From Anseranas semipalmata (Eukaryota > Chordata > Aves > Anseriformes > Anseranatidae), in the NCBI GenBank assembly GCA_013399115.1, contig VXAA01003000.1:246428-310427 (forward strand): a stretch of DNA of 64,000 nucleotides. The letters run 5' to 3'. Below, piece by piece: positions 1 to 10,800 of this stretch; positions within the stretch are counted from its first letter, which is position 1; each line of letters opens with the position of its first letter. The notes beneath the pieces are model-generated. The model searched no databases and had not been told where the DNA came from. It saw only the letters and a list, made by a program, of their open reading frames with translations. The translations under genes and the position numbers were made by a program.

Positions 1-46
1 GGGGCAGGCTATTTAAGCCATGAAAATTTGCTTGTTATTTCATTCA

Positions 47-77
47 TTTTTTTTTTTTTCTTTCTTTCTTTCTTTCT
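47..77 (+). repeat. Poly-T / (TTTC)n microsatellite
   Basis: Thirteen Ts followed by repeated TTTC units. Confidence 0.95.
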
Positions 78-178
78 GGCTAAATATGGATGTTGTGGAG
101 GGAAGGAAGATTGTGAGAAATAACAAATGGAAGTGAAGTGCCAGACGTCATTAAGTTAGTCATTAAGAAGTTTCTAAG

Positions 179-256
179 GGCCAGATTTTCCAACGTGCCC
201 AGAATCCAGCAATTTCTGCCGAGAACAAGTGCTCAGCACTTTTGAAAAATCTGACC
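179..256. repeat. Short palindromic MITE-like relic
   Basis: Imperfect terminal inverted repeats, ggccagattttccaa at the left and the reverse complement of ggtcagatttttcaaa at the right, flank about 50 bases. This pattern is typical of old palindromic amniote elements seen in many reptile and bird genomes. Confidence 0.45.
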
Positions 257-2226
257 ACTTCATATGAGTGCCTCCATGAAACAGTGTAGCTCTTCAGAAA
301 ACCTGGCTTGTGAAATATTTACGCTTTCGAAACTACCCATTGGAGATCATGAGTATATGTCTCTTTAGGAAGAATAAGCACGCAGGTCATCCCCTAAGCC
401 TTGCAGACTAAAAAATGCCCTTGCTCATAGGGCCGATGCTTATACACCCCAAGGATTCAGGACAGCAGCACTCAGGATATGGAGGGACCAGCTCCTTCCG
501 CGGCCTGGAGCTGCCCCCTGGCCCCCTTGTGCAGGCAAAGACCTTTGCTTCTCCAGGAGCAGATGGGAACGAAAGAAGTTGAACTGGCAAACTGCCAAAT
601 GCTCTGACATCCCTGCAACTTTAGCAGCAAGATTTCTCATCACCTCATGGAAACAAGCCTTCAGAGACTGAATCTCCTGCTGTTAAAATGAATGTGGAAA
701 CTCCATTAGTTTCTATGGCATGGTGTCAGCCTCTTCTTATATTCTGGCAGGAGAGAGGGAAAGGAAACGCTGTTCTCCAGCATGGAGCCGGATCTGCCTC
801 CACTGGCTTTCTCCACCTTGCTGGGTGCTTGTGGGGCTGTGCGTGCTGCCATACATATTCATACTGACTGCTTGCTTAGCAATACTCCTGTCAGTTACGA
901 GATGTCACTCATCAGGAAAGAATGCGAAAAGGCAGTTTATGTGGTAATACTGTTTTTGTTTTTGATCAGGCCTGCTGCTGATCAAGCTCCCCTCCTCCTG
1001 TCAGCTTCAGAATGAATATTCATACAATGCAGAAAAACAGGGAAACGCACTAGAGCAGAAATTTTTACTGCTTTTCAAAAGCACATTGGTTTTTGCTCCC
1101 ACCAGCCTGCAGTTCAGCCTGCAAGCAGGCAACCTTGTGCAGGTTGTTTGTATGTTTGATGGGACCTCAAAGGTGTTAGGTGCGCTAAGTCCTTTGGCTG
1201 CTCTGCAGCAGAGGTGCGCTGGTACCACTGGAGCTAGCTTGATGCACCTTGGCTGAGGAGCTTGCCTCTAGCTTTGATGTGACTGGAGAGGATTATACAA
1301 CCTACAGCAATGCACAGCACAACACGAGGCCATTCCTGTTTCCTTAAGCTGCAGAGAAAATGACACCAAGGCATGATGTGTAGCTAGGTGCCAGCAAGGA
1401 GAACCAGCAGTCCCTGAGCGCCAGTTCATCCTGTATAGGGATTTCAGTGGTTCATGGTCACTGCAGGGGTCTGAGCCTAGTGACAGGTTTAATCCAGCCC
1501 AGCCTCCACAGGGGTCCAGCTCAAGATGATCTTGTGTAAAGACAGAGACATTACCTCTTGCTTAAATTCAGTTGTGTGGTGTATATCTATAGAGCCCTAC
1601 GCATGTGAGCCACATGTACAGGACACCTCTCTATTCACAAATGAAAGAAACTCTTAAAAGAAGTTTTTCTCCCCAAACACAGTCATTTGGAAAAAAAAAA
1701 AAAAAAAACTTTTGTACACACAACAAATCAACTTCCTACAGTTCACGTAGGCATCACAGAGGGTCAAAAGCCAAGTGTTTCACAGGGAAAGCTGTTTCCC
1801 ACATTCCTGGTGCTATCAGGGGTGCCTAATCCAGTTAAAAGCAGGTATATTAAAGATTGTACAAACACAAATGACAGATGTAGCATATGCAAAGACCCCA
1901 AAAATATTCGCAGAACAAGTCAAACTATCCAGCACTTTCATCTTAAATTGAGCCTACAGTAAGACTGTGTTCAGAACCCATGTCTAGTGTATGTGATCTG
2001 TATATGAGAAAAGGGCACAGGGACATCATCATAGTAATAAACTCAATTAGTATACAGTGCTGATTTTTTCATGCAGGCAATTTAACTTAAAAAAATAAAT
2101 AAATAGAAAAGAAAAAAAGAAAAACACCAAAATAGTGGCTAGACTAAAATATATGATGTGCTGTGCAGGTTTTGCATCAAATATCCTGAATTTACTTTAG
2201 GGACATTCTTTGGAGAATATCGATTG

Positions 2227-2280
2227 GGATTTTCAGAGGTGGCTAAATGACTTAAAAGGATAAATCCCATTGACTTGTTC
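2227..2280. repeat. Possible relic of the same palindromic repeat family
   Basis: The stretch with gattttcagaggtggctaaa, then gacttaaaaggataaatccc and attgacttg, resembles the interior of the old palindromic amniote repeat. It is diverged and one end cannot be found. Confidence 0.3.
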
Positions 2281-5200
2281 CACTGTGCAAGGTACTAAAT
2301 CAATAAGGCTTGTTCTCTCTGAGCTATTTAGGGCAAAAACCAATAAAAGAGTCAAGCATTGCAACACCTAAGTTTTGGGGGCTTGATCCTCACTCTGAAG
2401 CCCAGAGCTGTAAGCCTGTCATCTGGCCTCCCTCCATTGGACATGGGAGAGTCAGCCACCTCAGAAAGTAGCTGGGTGCTAAGCAAGAAGCATGTTTGAA
2501 ATCGCACTCCTCAGGCTGTTCGGAAGGCTGCAGGCAGGAAAGTGCACAAGCTCCAGCCTTTGTCCTTCAAAGCCTCTGCCACACCACTCTACTCACTGGC
2601 CTTCTAGATGACTCCCTCCCTGCTGAGCAGGCCGCATCTTCACATACACTTCTCCAAACAGCTTTTTTTCTTAGGGAGCATACGCTACAGTCTTGTTGAG
2701 CCAATGAATCTTAAATTTCTTGCTTCACAGTAGCAGAACTTCAACAGGAAAGCAAAGATTCTTCTACTCCTTGTGGTGTACTTAGGGCGTTCTCCCAGGA
2801 GACTGGAGTAGTAGAACTAACAAGGGAGAGGTTTAAAAACTGATACTTATTTTTAGATACCCAGGGAAGGGGACCAAGTCATTAGACTAATCTAAAGAGG
2901 TGGTGACTGCACTTGCCATAAGTATAATTCAACAGGGAGCCTCATTTCATCATCTGTGAGGTATTTGCAAAGACTCACTTCAGTAGGGCAGGTCCCTTGG
3001 AGAATATAGGCCAAGAAATTTGTAGTTTCTGGTGTCCAGGTCAGTCTGGGAGAAGAACAGGCCTGAAGCAGTTCTGAGGAGAGAAGTTCAGCTCATGCAC
3101 AAAAGCAGAGCTCAAGGAACAGCCTTGAGCAAGGTGGCACCTCGTAAGTTTAGGTGCCACTGGAGTTAAACGGGAGCCGACTCCAGCATTCTTGGACTGA
3201 AATGTGTGTACTTAAGTAGCTTGAATCCACTTTGGGCCTGCTTCAGCTGTGTCCTTTATTGGTACTAATTCTTACCCATAGCTGGCAATGTATCCTACAA
3301 TGGGGAAGTCCACACAAAGATATTTAACATGCGATAGAGTAGCTACCCATAGTTGGAATCTAAAGTTTCATAAGAGTGTCGTGCAGGCAGCTATGTGAGA
3401 TCGATATGCTCTCTGTTTTGCTGACGCAAATAAATCCTGAAGTGACTCTGGTGACAGTATTCTGCGAGAATGGAATAAAGAGTGCTTGCCAGAGCATCTG
3501 TATCTCCCTTGTGCTTTACAGAAGAGACATATGGATCTTCATAGAAAATTATAACCTCCTTGAACAATGTAATAGGTAATTATATTCCCGACTTAGAAAT
3601 TCCGTAGCATATTGCATATAAAAAATCCTCATTAGGTTCTGCAGTTTTCTAGTGTGCCCTATTAAACCTCTTGTTTTCATCCTATTTAAAAACACAGAAC
3701 TTTTACATCAGAGATCTCAGAGTTACACTTCTTGGTCCCCTCCCCCTGTTAAGTACAGGGGCTAGCCATGAAAAATTAACCGGCTGCTGAGGATGAGAAG
3801 ATGCTGGTGTATGAAACAGCCAACAGGTCACCGCCAGCTGCAGTGGTACCAGCCGTGTTTGGGAGCTCAGCCTTGGGGAACTAAGAGCCAAATCATCACA
3901 GCACTCATGAAATTCCCGTCAGACCTACATGCACCCACCATAGCAAGTACTTTTGAGGAACCCCCACCCCAGCACCCTCAGAAGGGCTATACCAGCACAG
4001 GCAGCCCCAGCGGGGAGCCATGCAGTTGTGCTGCTGCAGCACTGGGCCAAGGCGAGGTGGGTTAGCTCAGCACAGCAGCACACAAATGCAGCCCCACACC
4101 TTCGTTACCGCCAATGTCTCAGAGCAGGCAAAGCACTCACAAAACTATCTGCAGCTGGTCCTGCTGCACTCACAAAACTGTCGGTTGCTGTACTGACTGT
4201 GTCCCTTCTGGAGGTTGCTTGTTCCTGTGAAAACTTTATCGGACGTGTTTGCCTTCCTCCTCCACATCCCTTCTAAAGCGTGAAAAGTGGTCATAATCAA
4301 TGCCTAGGACTTGCATGAGAATGTTTCTTTCAAAGCATTGTATAAACATTAACTCATTAAGAAAATACAGTTAAGATTATAAATACCTGAAACCTCTTTA
4401 GGGTTGCTCCATTGTAACCCAAAAATATCACATGTAATTTCAGTGATACTTGTTCAATGATTATAAAAAAAGAAAAGTCCCAAGGCTGAAAAGGTGGATG
4501 GTAAATTGCAGCTGCAAATTAATTAAAATAATCAGACAAGCCAGCAGTAACTCCCACAGTAAGGGGGTTGCTTATAAAGGCAATGTTAATAGAACATTTA
4601 CCATCAGGGGGTTAGCTTGGTTCCTTTTTAATAAAATATCTGTGATTACCTGATTAGCTGATCACTGTGCAGAGCATTCTGTTCTTAATACAGCCATGCA
4701 GCCAAGGAGAAGAGTGGTTTTTATCAGATAAGACTTGTTTATTTAAAAATGTAAAATTGACTTTTTTTTTTTTTTTTTTACAGAAGCACGATCCAACAAG
4801 CTGCTTGCCTCCAACTACATACACTGCTTCTCCTCTCTCCAGTCTGAGATGAGCCAGCTTTCTAGCATGCACTTATATTGGCAGGGTTACCACAATGATC
4901 TGGAATAAAGGTAAGAACACTCCAATGGAGATGAGAAACTAACCTTTAATGGTTATAGCTGGTCACAGACCATTTCGGTGTTATGGTAGTCATATGCCAT
5001 AGTGTTAGAATTATGACAACATACCAGCTGTGGTTCTGCCCCCACATGGTATTATTGGAGACATAAACTGGTTTAGTCTGATAATATCTGATGAGGCCAA
5101 AATGTGATCCACAATTTTAGCTGCTACTCACACTCTTAAGGGCGCTCCTTGTGCAGGAAAGCAGCACTTGTGAACAATAGTTTCTGACAATGTACTGGAA

Positions 5201-5384
5201 TGCCAATAAAGTTGGAAAATGCAAAGAACACATGAGAACTAGACACCTCATGCATGTAACTGTATATTTATTTCTTTTTAAAGAACACTCCTTAAATGTA
5301 TTTTAAGTCAATATACAAACTTGGTTTCACAGAATTATAATCCACTAAATAGCACAAAATATAATCCAGATTGTTGGTTTCTTT

Positions 5385-5455
5385 TGTGTGTGTGTGTGAG
5401 TGTGTGTGTGTGTGTGAGTGTGTGTGTGTGTGTGAGTGTGTGCGCACGCACGCAT
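5385..5455 (+). repeat. Interrupted (GT)n microsatellite with 18-base superperiod
   Basis: A GT run is interrupted by GAG at 5398, 5416 and 5434, exactly 18 bases apart, then continues as gcgcacgcacgcatgc. The long alternating purine-pyrimidine tract is a potential Z-DNA former. It sits about 700 bases beyond the proposed HIVEP2 3' end. The CVCVS-repeat ORF over it is a by-product. Confidence 0.9.
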
Positions 5456-6160
5456 GCTGCTGGTGGTAGTGATAACCCACCACAGATGTTCAAACACAAG
5501 CCTGGGCTCCTACTGACTTTCCTCTGGAGCAAACCTCACCCAGATGGAGACCCTGCTCTGGAAGACTGTGACTTTCTTGCCCATGAATCCTGCTCCTTGA
5601 AACACGAGGGCGGCGGTGCTTTCTGCCTAGCTGGAAAGGCCATCATGCTCCTCCATCCGCGGGACGGGGAGCCTCCCCTGCAGCTGACCCAGGTGTTGCA
5701 TTGGGGAGTGACCAGCTGCTGGTGTTCAGGTGTGAGGAAATGTCTTTTTTCCCCCTCTGAGTCCCTTGCTTACACTCCGGGGCACCTCTGCGTGACACCT
5801 AAGCTCCATGCTCAGCTTGGGCAGAGGCACCACAGGCCCTCGCAAGCTGGGGACTGCTGGGGCTTGGCACGGTGCTGCTTGTCCAGCTCCTTGCCAAGCC
5901 CCAGTGCGGCCGTAGGGGCCTCGCCACCCTGTTTCTGGAGAGCGATGAGCAGGTCGAGCCATGGCCCGAGGAGTTGCCTGCCTTGGAGCCAGTGGTGCCC
6001 CAGCTCAGCACCTGCATGGCACGGCCAACCTGGTGTGTGCGGGTGAGTTACGCAGCCGGCACCGGTGATGCACTTGTACTTATCTACATGGGGTGGAATG
6101 TTTTCCCACAGCTTTTTAAAGGAGTATCTAGATCAACATGTTCACATAAGACCAAATACT

Positions 6161-6166
6161 TTTAAT
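6161..6166 (-). terminator. Candidate distal poly(A) signal ATTAAA
   Basis: TTTAAT on the plus strand is ATTAAA on the transcript, at the edge of the AT-rich block, with TATGTGAACATGTTG about 20 bases downstream as a possible G/U-rich element. The canonical AATAAA at 6670-6665 is the alternative proximal signal. Confidence 0.4.
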
Positions 6167-6508
6167 ATATTTATAACTGTTTTATAAAGCTTTGAAAAAA
6201 CTCACAATAGCACATTGTTTTACTTTAATGCTTTACGGTACTATCAGTTTAAAATCACAATCAGCACTTAAGTTATAGTCAATCCAGCAAACAAGAGACA
6301 AAAAAAAATTACAAGAGTTAAGAACTGACTGATACATCCTTTATCTTTTTTTTTTAACTAATGCATAAGTGCAGAATAAGATACTCTAGTTTAAATATCT
6401 TGTTTTACAATATACATTTTGTTCTAATTACGCAACAGTAAATCCCATGCTTCACATAGAAAAGCAATCCACAACATTAAGAAAAAAATTTACAATTTAT
6501 GAAACAAA

Positions 6509-6519
6509 GTAAATAAATA
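6509..6519 (-). promoter_or_regulatory. AU-rich element in HIVEP2 3' UTR
   Basis: The transcript strand reads TATTTATTTAC, two overlapping AUUUA pentamers. Such elements recruit mRNA-decay proteins and are common in short-lived regulator mRNAs. Function here is inferred from the motif only. Confidence 0.4.
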
Positions 6520-6696
6520 TTAGTATTACAGAATCAGAGCTGTACATAAAAGCTGTTCAGTTTTAATCATATAAAAATATGTTTTAGTGCAACCTCACAT
6601 ATATTGATGCTGTTTTGCTTTACATCATTTAGATCCAAGTGTCCAAAAAAGGAAAGAAATTACATTTATTACAAAGCAGATACACAAATTCTAAAA

Positions 6697-6704
6697 TATG
6701 TACA
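6697..6704 (-). promoter_or_regulatory. Pumilio-type motif UGUACAUA in HIVEP2 3' UTR
   Basis: The transcript strand reads TGTACATA, an exact match to the UGUANAUA Pumilio consensus, about 290 nt after the stop. An eight-base motif in AT-rich sequence can arise by chance. Confidence 0.3.
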
Positions 6705-6989
6705 AATTACTGCTAAAAAAATGCTTATAAGAATATAAGCAAAGTAAAGAAAAGGCACAAACATCTGTACAATTTAAAAGTACCAGACCCAATAAGAATT
6801 TCAAATTTAGTTTTGGTCAGGCTCATGATGACTTGTTATTTTATCTAATTCTTTTGATATAACAAAAGTATATATAATAGCAAACTACTGTAACTTAGAA
6901 CAGGCATGCTGTAAAGTTGAATACTTCTTCTATCTCTAGAAAAAAAAAGTGGGGTAAATGTATGGGTGAAAGTCTCCATGCATCTCAGA

Positions 6990-7808
6990 TCAATGTGGCT
7001 TGCTCTTCTCAGACGACGGATCTTTTCTTTCCTGTGTGCTTGATGGGGGCTCGTTCCTGCTGTGAAAGCCCAGCTGTCGGACATCCACAAAGCTCTTGTT
7101 GTAAAAGGTGGGATGGGCTAGCGCAGTCTGTGATGTACCAAAACTGTCCTGTTCACCACCGTGCAAGTCAGGATGGGTGGCTGAGGCACAGGTCTGGCCT
7201 GGCTCAGATCCACTAAAGTGTTTAATGCTAAAATGTGCACTTTCTGAGGGTTTCTGGTGAGGCTCAGAAGGCCTCTGCGGCTGCTCCGCTCCATGCAGAG
7301 CAGCTTCTTCTGTGGCGATTCGCAGAGAGGCTATGGCTTTCGTACAAGTCTGTATGTTCTCCTCCTGCTCCCTCTCCGTCGCTATTACACTGTCCTCTGA
7401 AGTGCTCTGTGCCAGCAACAGCAATGGAGAGGAAGGCGCACTGGAGGGAGCGGCGGGGTGCAAGCTGTGCGGAGAGGTACGCTTCTCGTGGTGCTTAGAA
7501 GCACCGTATGACTCTTTCGTGAGGATTTCTGCAGGTCCTCTTTGCTTCTCCTCGGAGCCCTCCCTCTGCAGGGCCAGAGTGGACGGAGGATGTAAACCTG
7601 AAAGGGCCACGGGTACTGAATGGACCATCTGGATACCCCCGATAGGCATCATGGGGATGGGTGCTCGAATTTGTTGCTGGGAGTGTAGTGGAAGGTGGCT
7701 GAAGACGTAGTCATTCGGACCTTCAGGGAATGGGCTAGACCCATGGTGCTCCATAGCTCCTTTTTCTCCATATACGCTGAAGTAAGGCCCCTGAGACAAC
7801 CCCCTCCT
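6990..7808 (-). CDS. HIVEP2: HIVEP2 last coding exon, residues 2195-2466 and stop
   Basis: An 819-base coding part. The acceptor is tttttctggttacag|AGGAGG; a second AG two bases downstream would break the phase, so 7808 is chosen. It encodes [15 protein letters not shown], then [72 protein letters not shown] and the C-terminal SSEKSKPH followed by TGA at 6992-6990. The [20 protein letters not shown] segment is strongly conserved in HIVEP proteins. Upstream sequence in the same frame to 7922 is open, but it lies beyond the acceptor and is intronic. Confidence 0.95.
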   Translation of the reverse strand, partial: RRGLSQGPYFSVYGEKGAMEHHGSSPFPEGPNDYVFSHLPLHSQQQIRAPIPMMPIGGIQMVHSVPVALSGLHPPSTLALQREGSEEKQRGPAEILTKESYGASKHHEKRTSPHSLHPAAPSSAPSSPLLLLAQSTSEDSVIATEREQEENIQTCTKAIASLRIATEEAALHGAEQPQRPSEPHQKPSESAHFSIKHFSGSEPGQTCASATHPDLHGGEQDSFGTSQTALAHPTFYNKSFVDVRQLGFHSRNEPPSSTQERKDPSSEKSKPH

Positions 7809-10800
7809 CTGTAACCAGAAAAACAAAAGAAACGTCAGCGCTGCCACTAGCAAAATTCTTGTCAAGCTGCCAAACCACCTATCTGCTTTCCTGTGCAACA
7901 CAGCCTCCTGTTCACACAGCACCTTTCATCCAGATGGATCCCAAAGTGTCTGGAAAACTCCACTAATTGCTTATCCAAACAACATAGGAGGTTTTGCTTA
8001 GCTCAGCCCTGCAGGGCTCTTGCCTCTGAGGTGAAATGCAGCAGCTAGTTAAGTGTTCAGCAATACAATGCAGCAATTTAGGTCAGGAAGTGAAGAGTAT
8101 TATATTTAACTGAAACTGCAGAGAGAATTTGGGGTAGATAGAGTTTCATTCCCTAGGAGAAATTTGGCCAGGACATCCATCTTACCCTCTCTGTTTTGGC
8201 AAATTGTGCAAACTGTGCTGGTATTGGCAGCCTGCACTGGGTATCGAGTCTTTGCTGCAGAGAAATGCACATCTGAATGCTCCCCATTTGCCACCAGTAT
8301 GGGAAAAATCTGACTGCATGTACACAAGTTCTGTCTGTTGAAAGGTCCTGCTCTGAAGCCCCAGGGAAGGCACTTCCTGCTCCTACCCCCCACCATGAGC
8401 TTTACCCATCCACCTCCTTGACGAAAGGGAACGAGTATTTCCAGGGAAGTTCAAATGTCTCTGTGCAAAAAGACTTGAGTTTTTATAGTCATTAACACAA
8501 TGGAGCACCACTCTGGCCTATCTGTAGTGTAAACAATACATAATAACAAAAGCACAGGCATTAACTGTGAGTGAAAGTGATGATTCTGTAGTGGGGACAC
8601 TCACCCGCTCATAATGGGACTGAGAAGAATAAGGGATTTTGTAATGGCTAATAAAAAACAATCTCACTGTATTGACTTTGTCAGTGTCTTCCCATTAGTT
8701 CCTGCCTTGGAAGAATGAATAGTTTCATCTCCACTCTATTAAATATGCCTTGGGCTTTTGGGTTTCTCTTTTTTTCATTCTCAACTTTTTAAATTTGTTT
8801 TCCATCTGATGATTAAGTATCATTTATTGTTGAACAGAGAAATAACGATGACAGAAGTGCAGGATGACATTTTCATAATTGTATGTGGGATTTGGCCACA
8901 CAACTCTCAGGGACGCCCATAGGAAATTAAATGAACAAAAATACCCATCTTTGCTCTGCAAATCGACCAAACACCTACCAGTTGCCCAGAGCTAGACTGC
9001 TACCCCCAGTCCTGGTGTGGCAGCCTGAGGACTGTGCTGCTAAATGCCAATGCAATCCAGTGGCAGCACTTCACTGCTGGGAAATCCTAGCTCTCAAGGC
9101 ATTAAGCAACCTCTTGATCCCATCCTGGGGAATGGGTTTAGGGGGCAATTAAAGATTCAGTTTCTGTGCTACCCAGTGGCTGAATCTCACTGTGCTCAGA
9201 TGCTTTGTCCTGTTCAATATAAATCAACGCTGAGACAGGAAGGGTGACCCATAATCATCAGACTCAAACTTAAAAGATATTATTATTCTGAGAATAATCT
9301 AATTCTGGGAATTTTCCTATTCAGAAAGCGAGACACTTGAGTCTCATAAAAGAGAAACTGTCATAAGAAAGTACAGTGACAGCACGTTATACTGCTGAAA
9401 GGGGAAAAATTTACAGAATAAACTGGAATTGCCAAGCCACAAGACATAGTTCACTTACCCTGTCAGTCCTTCCTATCACTAACCTCACCTCTGCACAGTT
9501 ACTTGCCCCCCTTTTTTTTTCCATCTTTGTTCTGTCAACCCATTTCTCAGTCATGCTGTCCTCTTGGCTGTTTCCTAAGCCATGACATTTATCACTATTG
9601 CATCTGATGTGAATTTGGGCTAAGGGAAATAGAGCAAAAGCAACCAAAATAAAAGGAGTAAAACTTGTTGTAGAACAAACCCGCTCACACTCAAATCTCT
9701 AACTGAGAAAGACACTGTCTTCACGTCATAGCCTGCCACAGTTTCAAAAGGGAATAGGACATCATTCTGTCCTTGTCAGACAGAGGTGGTTAACATGATA
9801 GAAACTGCTACACGCTCCAAGATCAGCAGTATCATCCAATGTATGTCTCATATGCCTAATTTTTACATAGATAGTGACAGTGTGTGCATGTCCACTGGAT
9901 GCCTTCCAAGCCTGGCTGAGCACATATCAGATTATCTTTCTCTAGCTCTGGCAGATGAGTTTTGAAATGGCCAACATAAATGATTATAGGCATTAATAAC
10001 TGTTTGCACCTTTCATTCTATTTTTATACTAGTCACAGCCAACATGGGTTCATGAGGGGAAAGTCCTGTTTAATGAACTTGATTTCCTTTTATGACAAGG
10101 TTACCCACCTACTTGACCAAGGGAAGCCAGTTGATACAATCTTTTTGGATTTCAGCAAAATTTTCAATACTGTTTTTCATAGTATCCTTCTGGACAAAAT
10201 GTCCAGCATACAGCTAGGCAAAAACATAATGTGATGGGCAAATGGGTCAGAGGGTTATAGTAAATGGGGTTACATCAGGCTGGCAGCCAGTCACTAGTGG
10301 GGTTCCACAGGGCTCCATTTTGGGGCCAGTTCTCTTTAACGTTTTCATAAATGACTTGGATGCAGGACTCAAAGGTATACTAATTAAGTATGTGGACAAC
10401 ACTAAACTGGGAGGAGCTGTTGACTCCCTTGAGGGTAGAGAGGCCTTGAAGAGAGACCTTGACAAATGNTTACATCAGGCTGGCAGCCAGTCACTAGTGG
10501 GGTTCCACAGGGCTCCATTTTGGGGCCAGTTCTCTTTAACGTTTTCATAAATGACTTGGATGCAGGACTCAAAGGTATACTAATTAAGTATGTGGACAAC
10601 ACTAAACTGGGAGGAGCTGTTGACTCCCTTGAGGGTAGAGAGGCCTTGAAGAGAGACCTTGACAAATGAGAGGGCTGGGCAATCACCAGCCACATGGAGT
10701 TTAACAAAAGCAAGTGCCAGATTCTGCACCTGGGATGGGGCAACCCTGGATATATGTACAGAGCAAGGGACAGGAGGCTGCTTTCCAAAACAACATTATT

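Larger units (their letters stand above)
1..6139. other. 3' flank of HIVEP2, no gene seen
   Basis: Apart from the relics and simple repeats listed, I see no coding gene. ORFs here are short or, at 5321-6046, caused by the GT repeat and a local GC-rich stretch (about 5480-6070). Confidence 0.6.
6140..6989 (-). other. HIVEP2: Probable HIVEP2 3' UTR
   Basis: Immediately after the stop codon the DNA turns very AT rich until about 6160, then abruptly GC rich, which fits the extent of a 3' UTR. On the minus strand there are AATAAA at 6670-6665, ATTAAA at 6229-6224 and ATTAAA at 6166-6161. The last is followed by a T/G-rich stretch and coincides with the composition change, so I place the distal end near 6140. 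The end point is inferred, not proven. Confidence 0.6.

Noticed and set aside
5321..6046. 241-codon plus-strand ORF with CVCVS repeats
   Set aside because: The first part is the translated GT microsatellite and the rest is GC-rich sequence with no domain.
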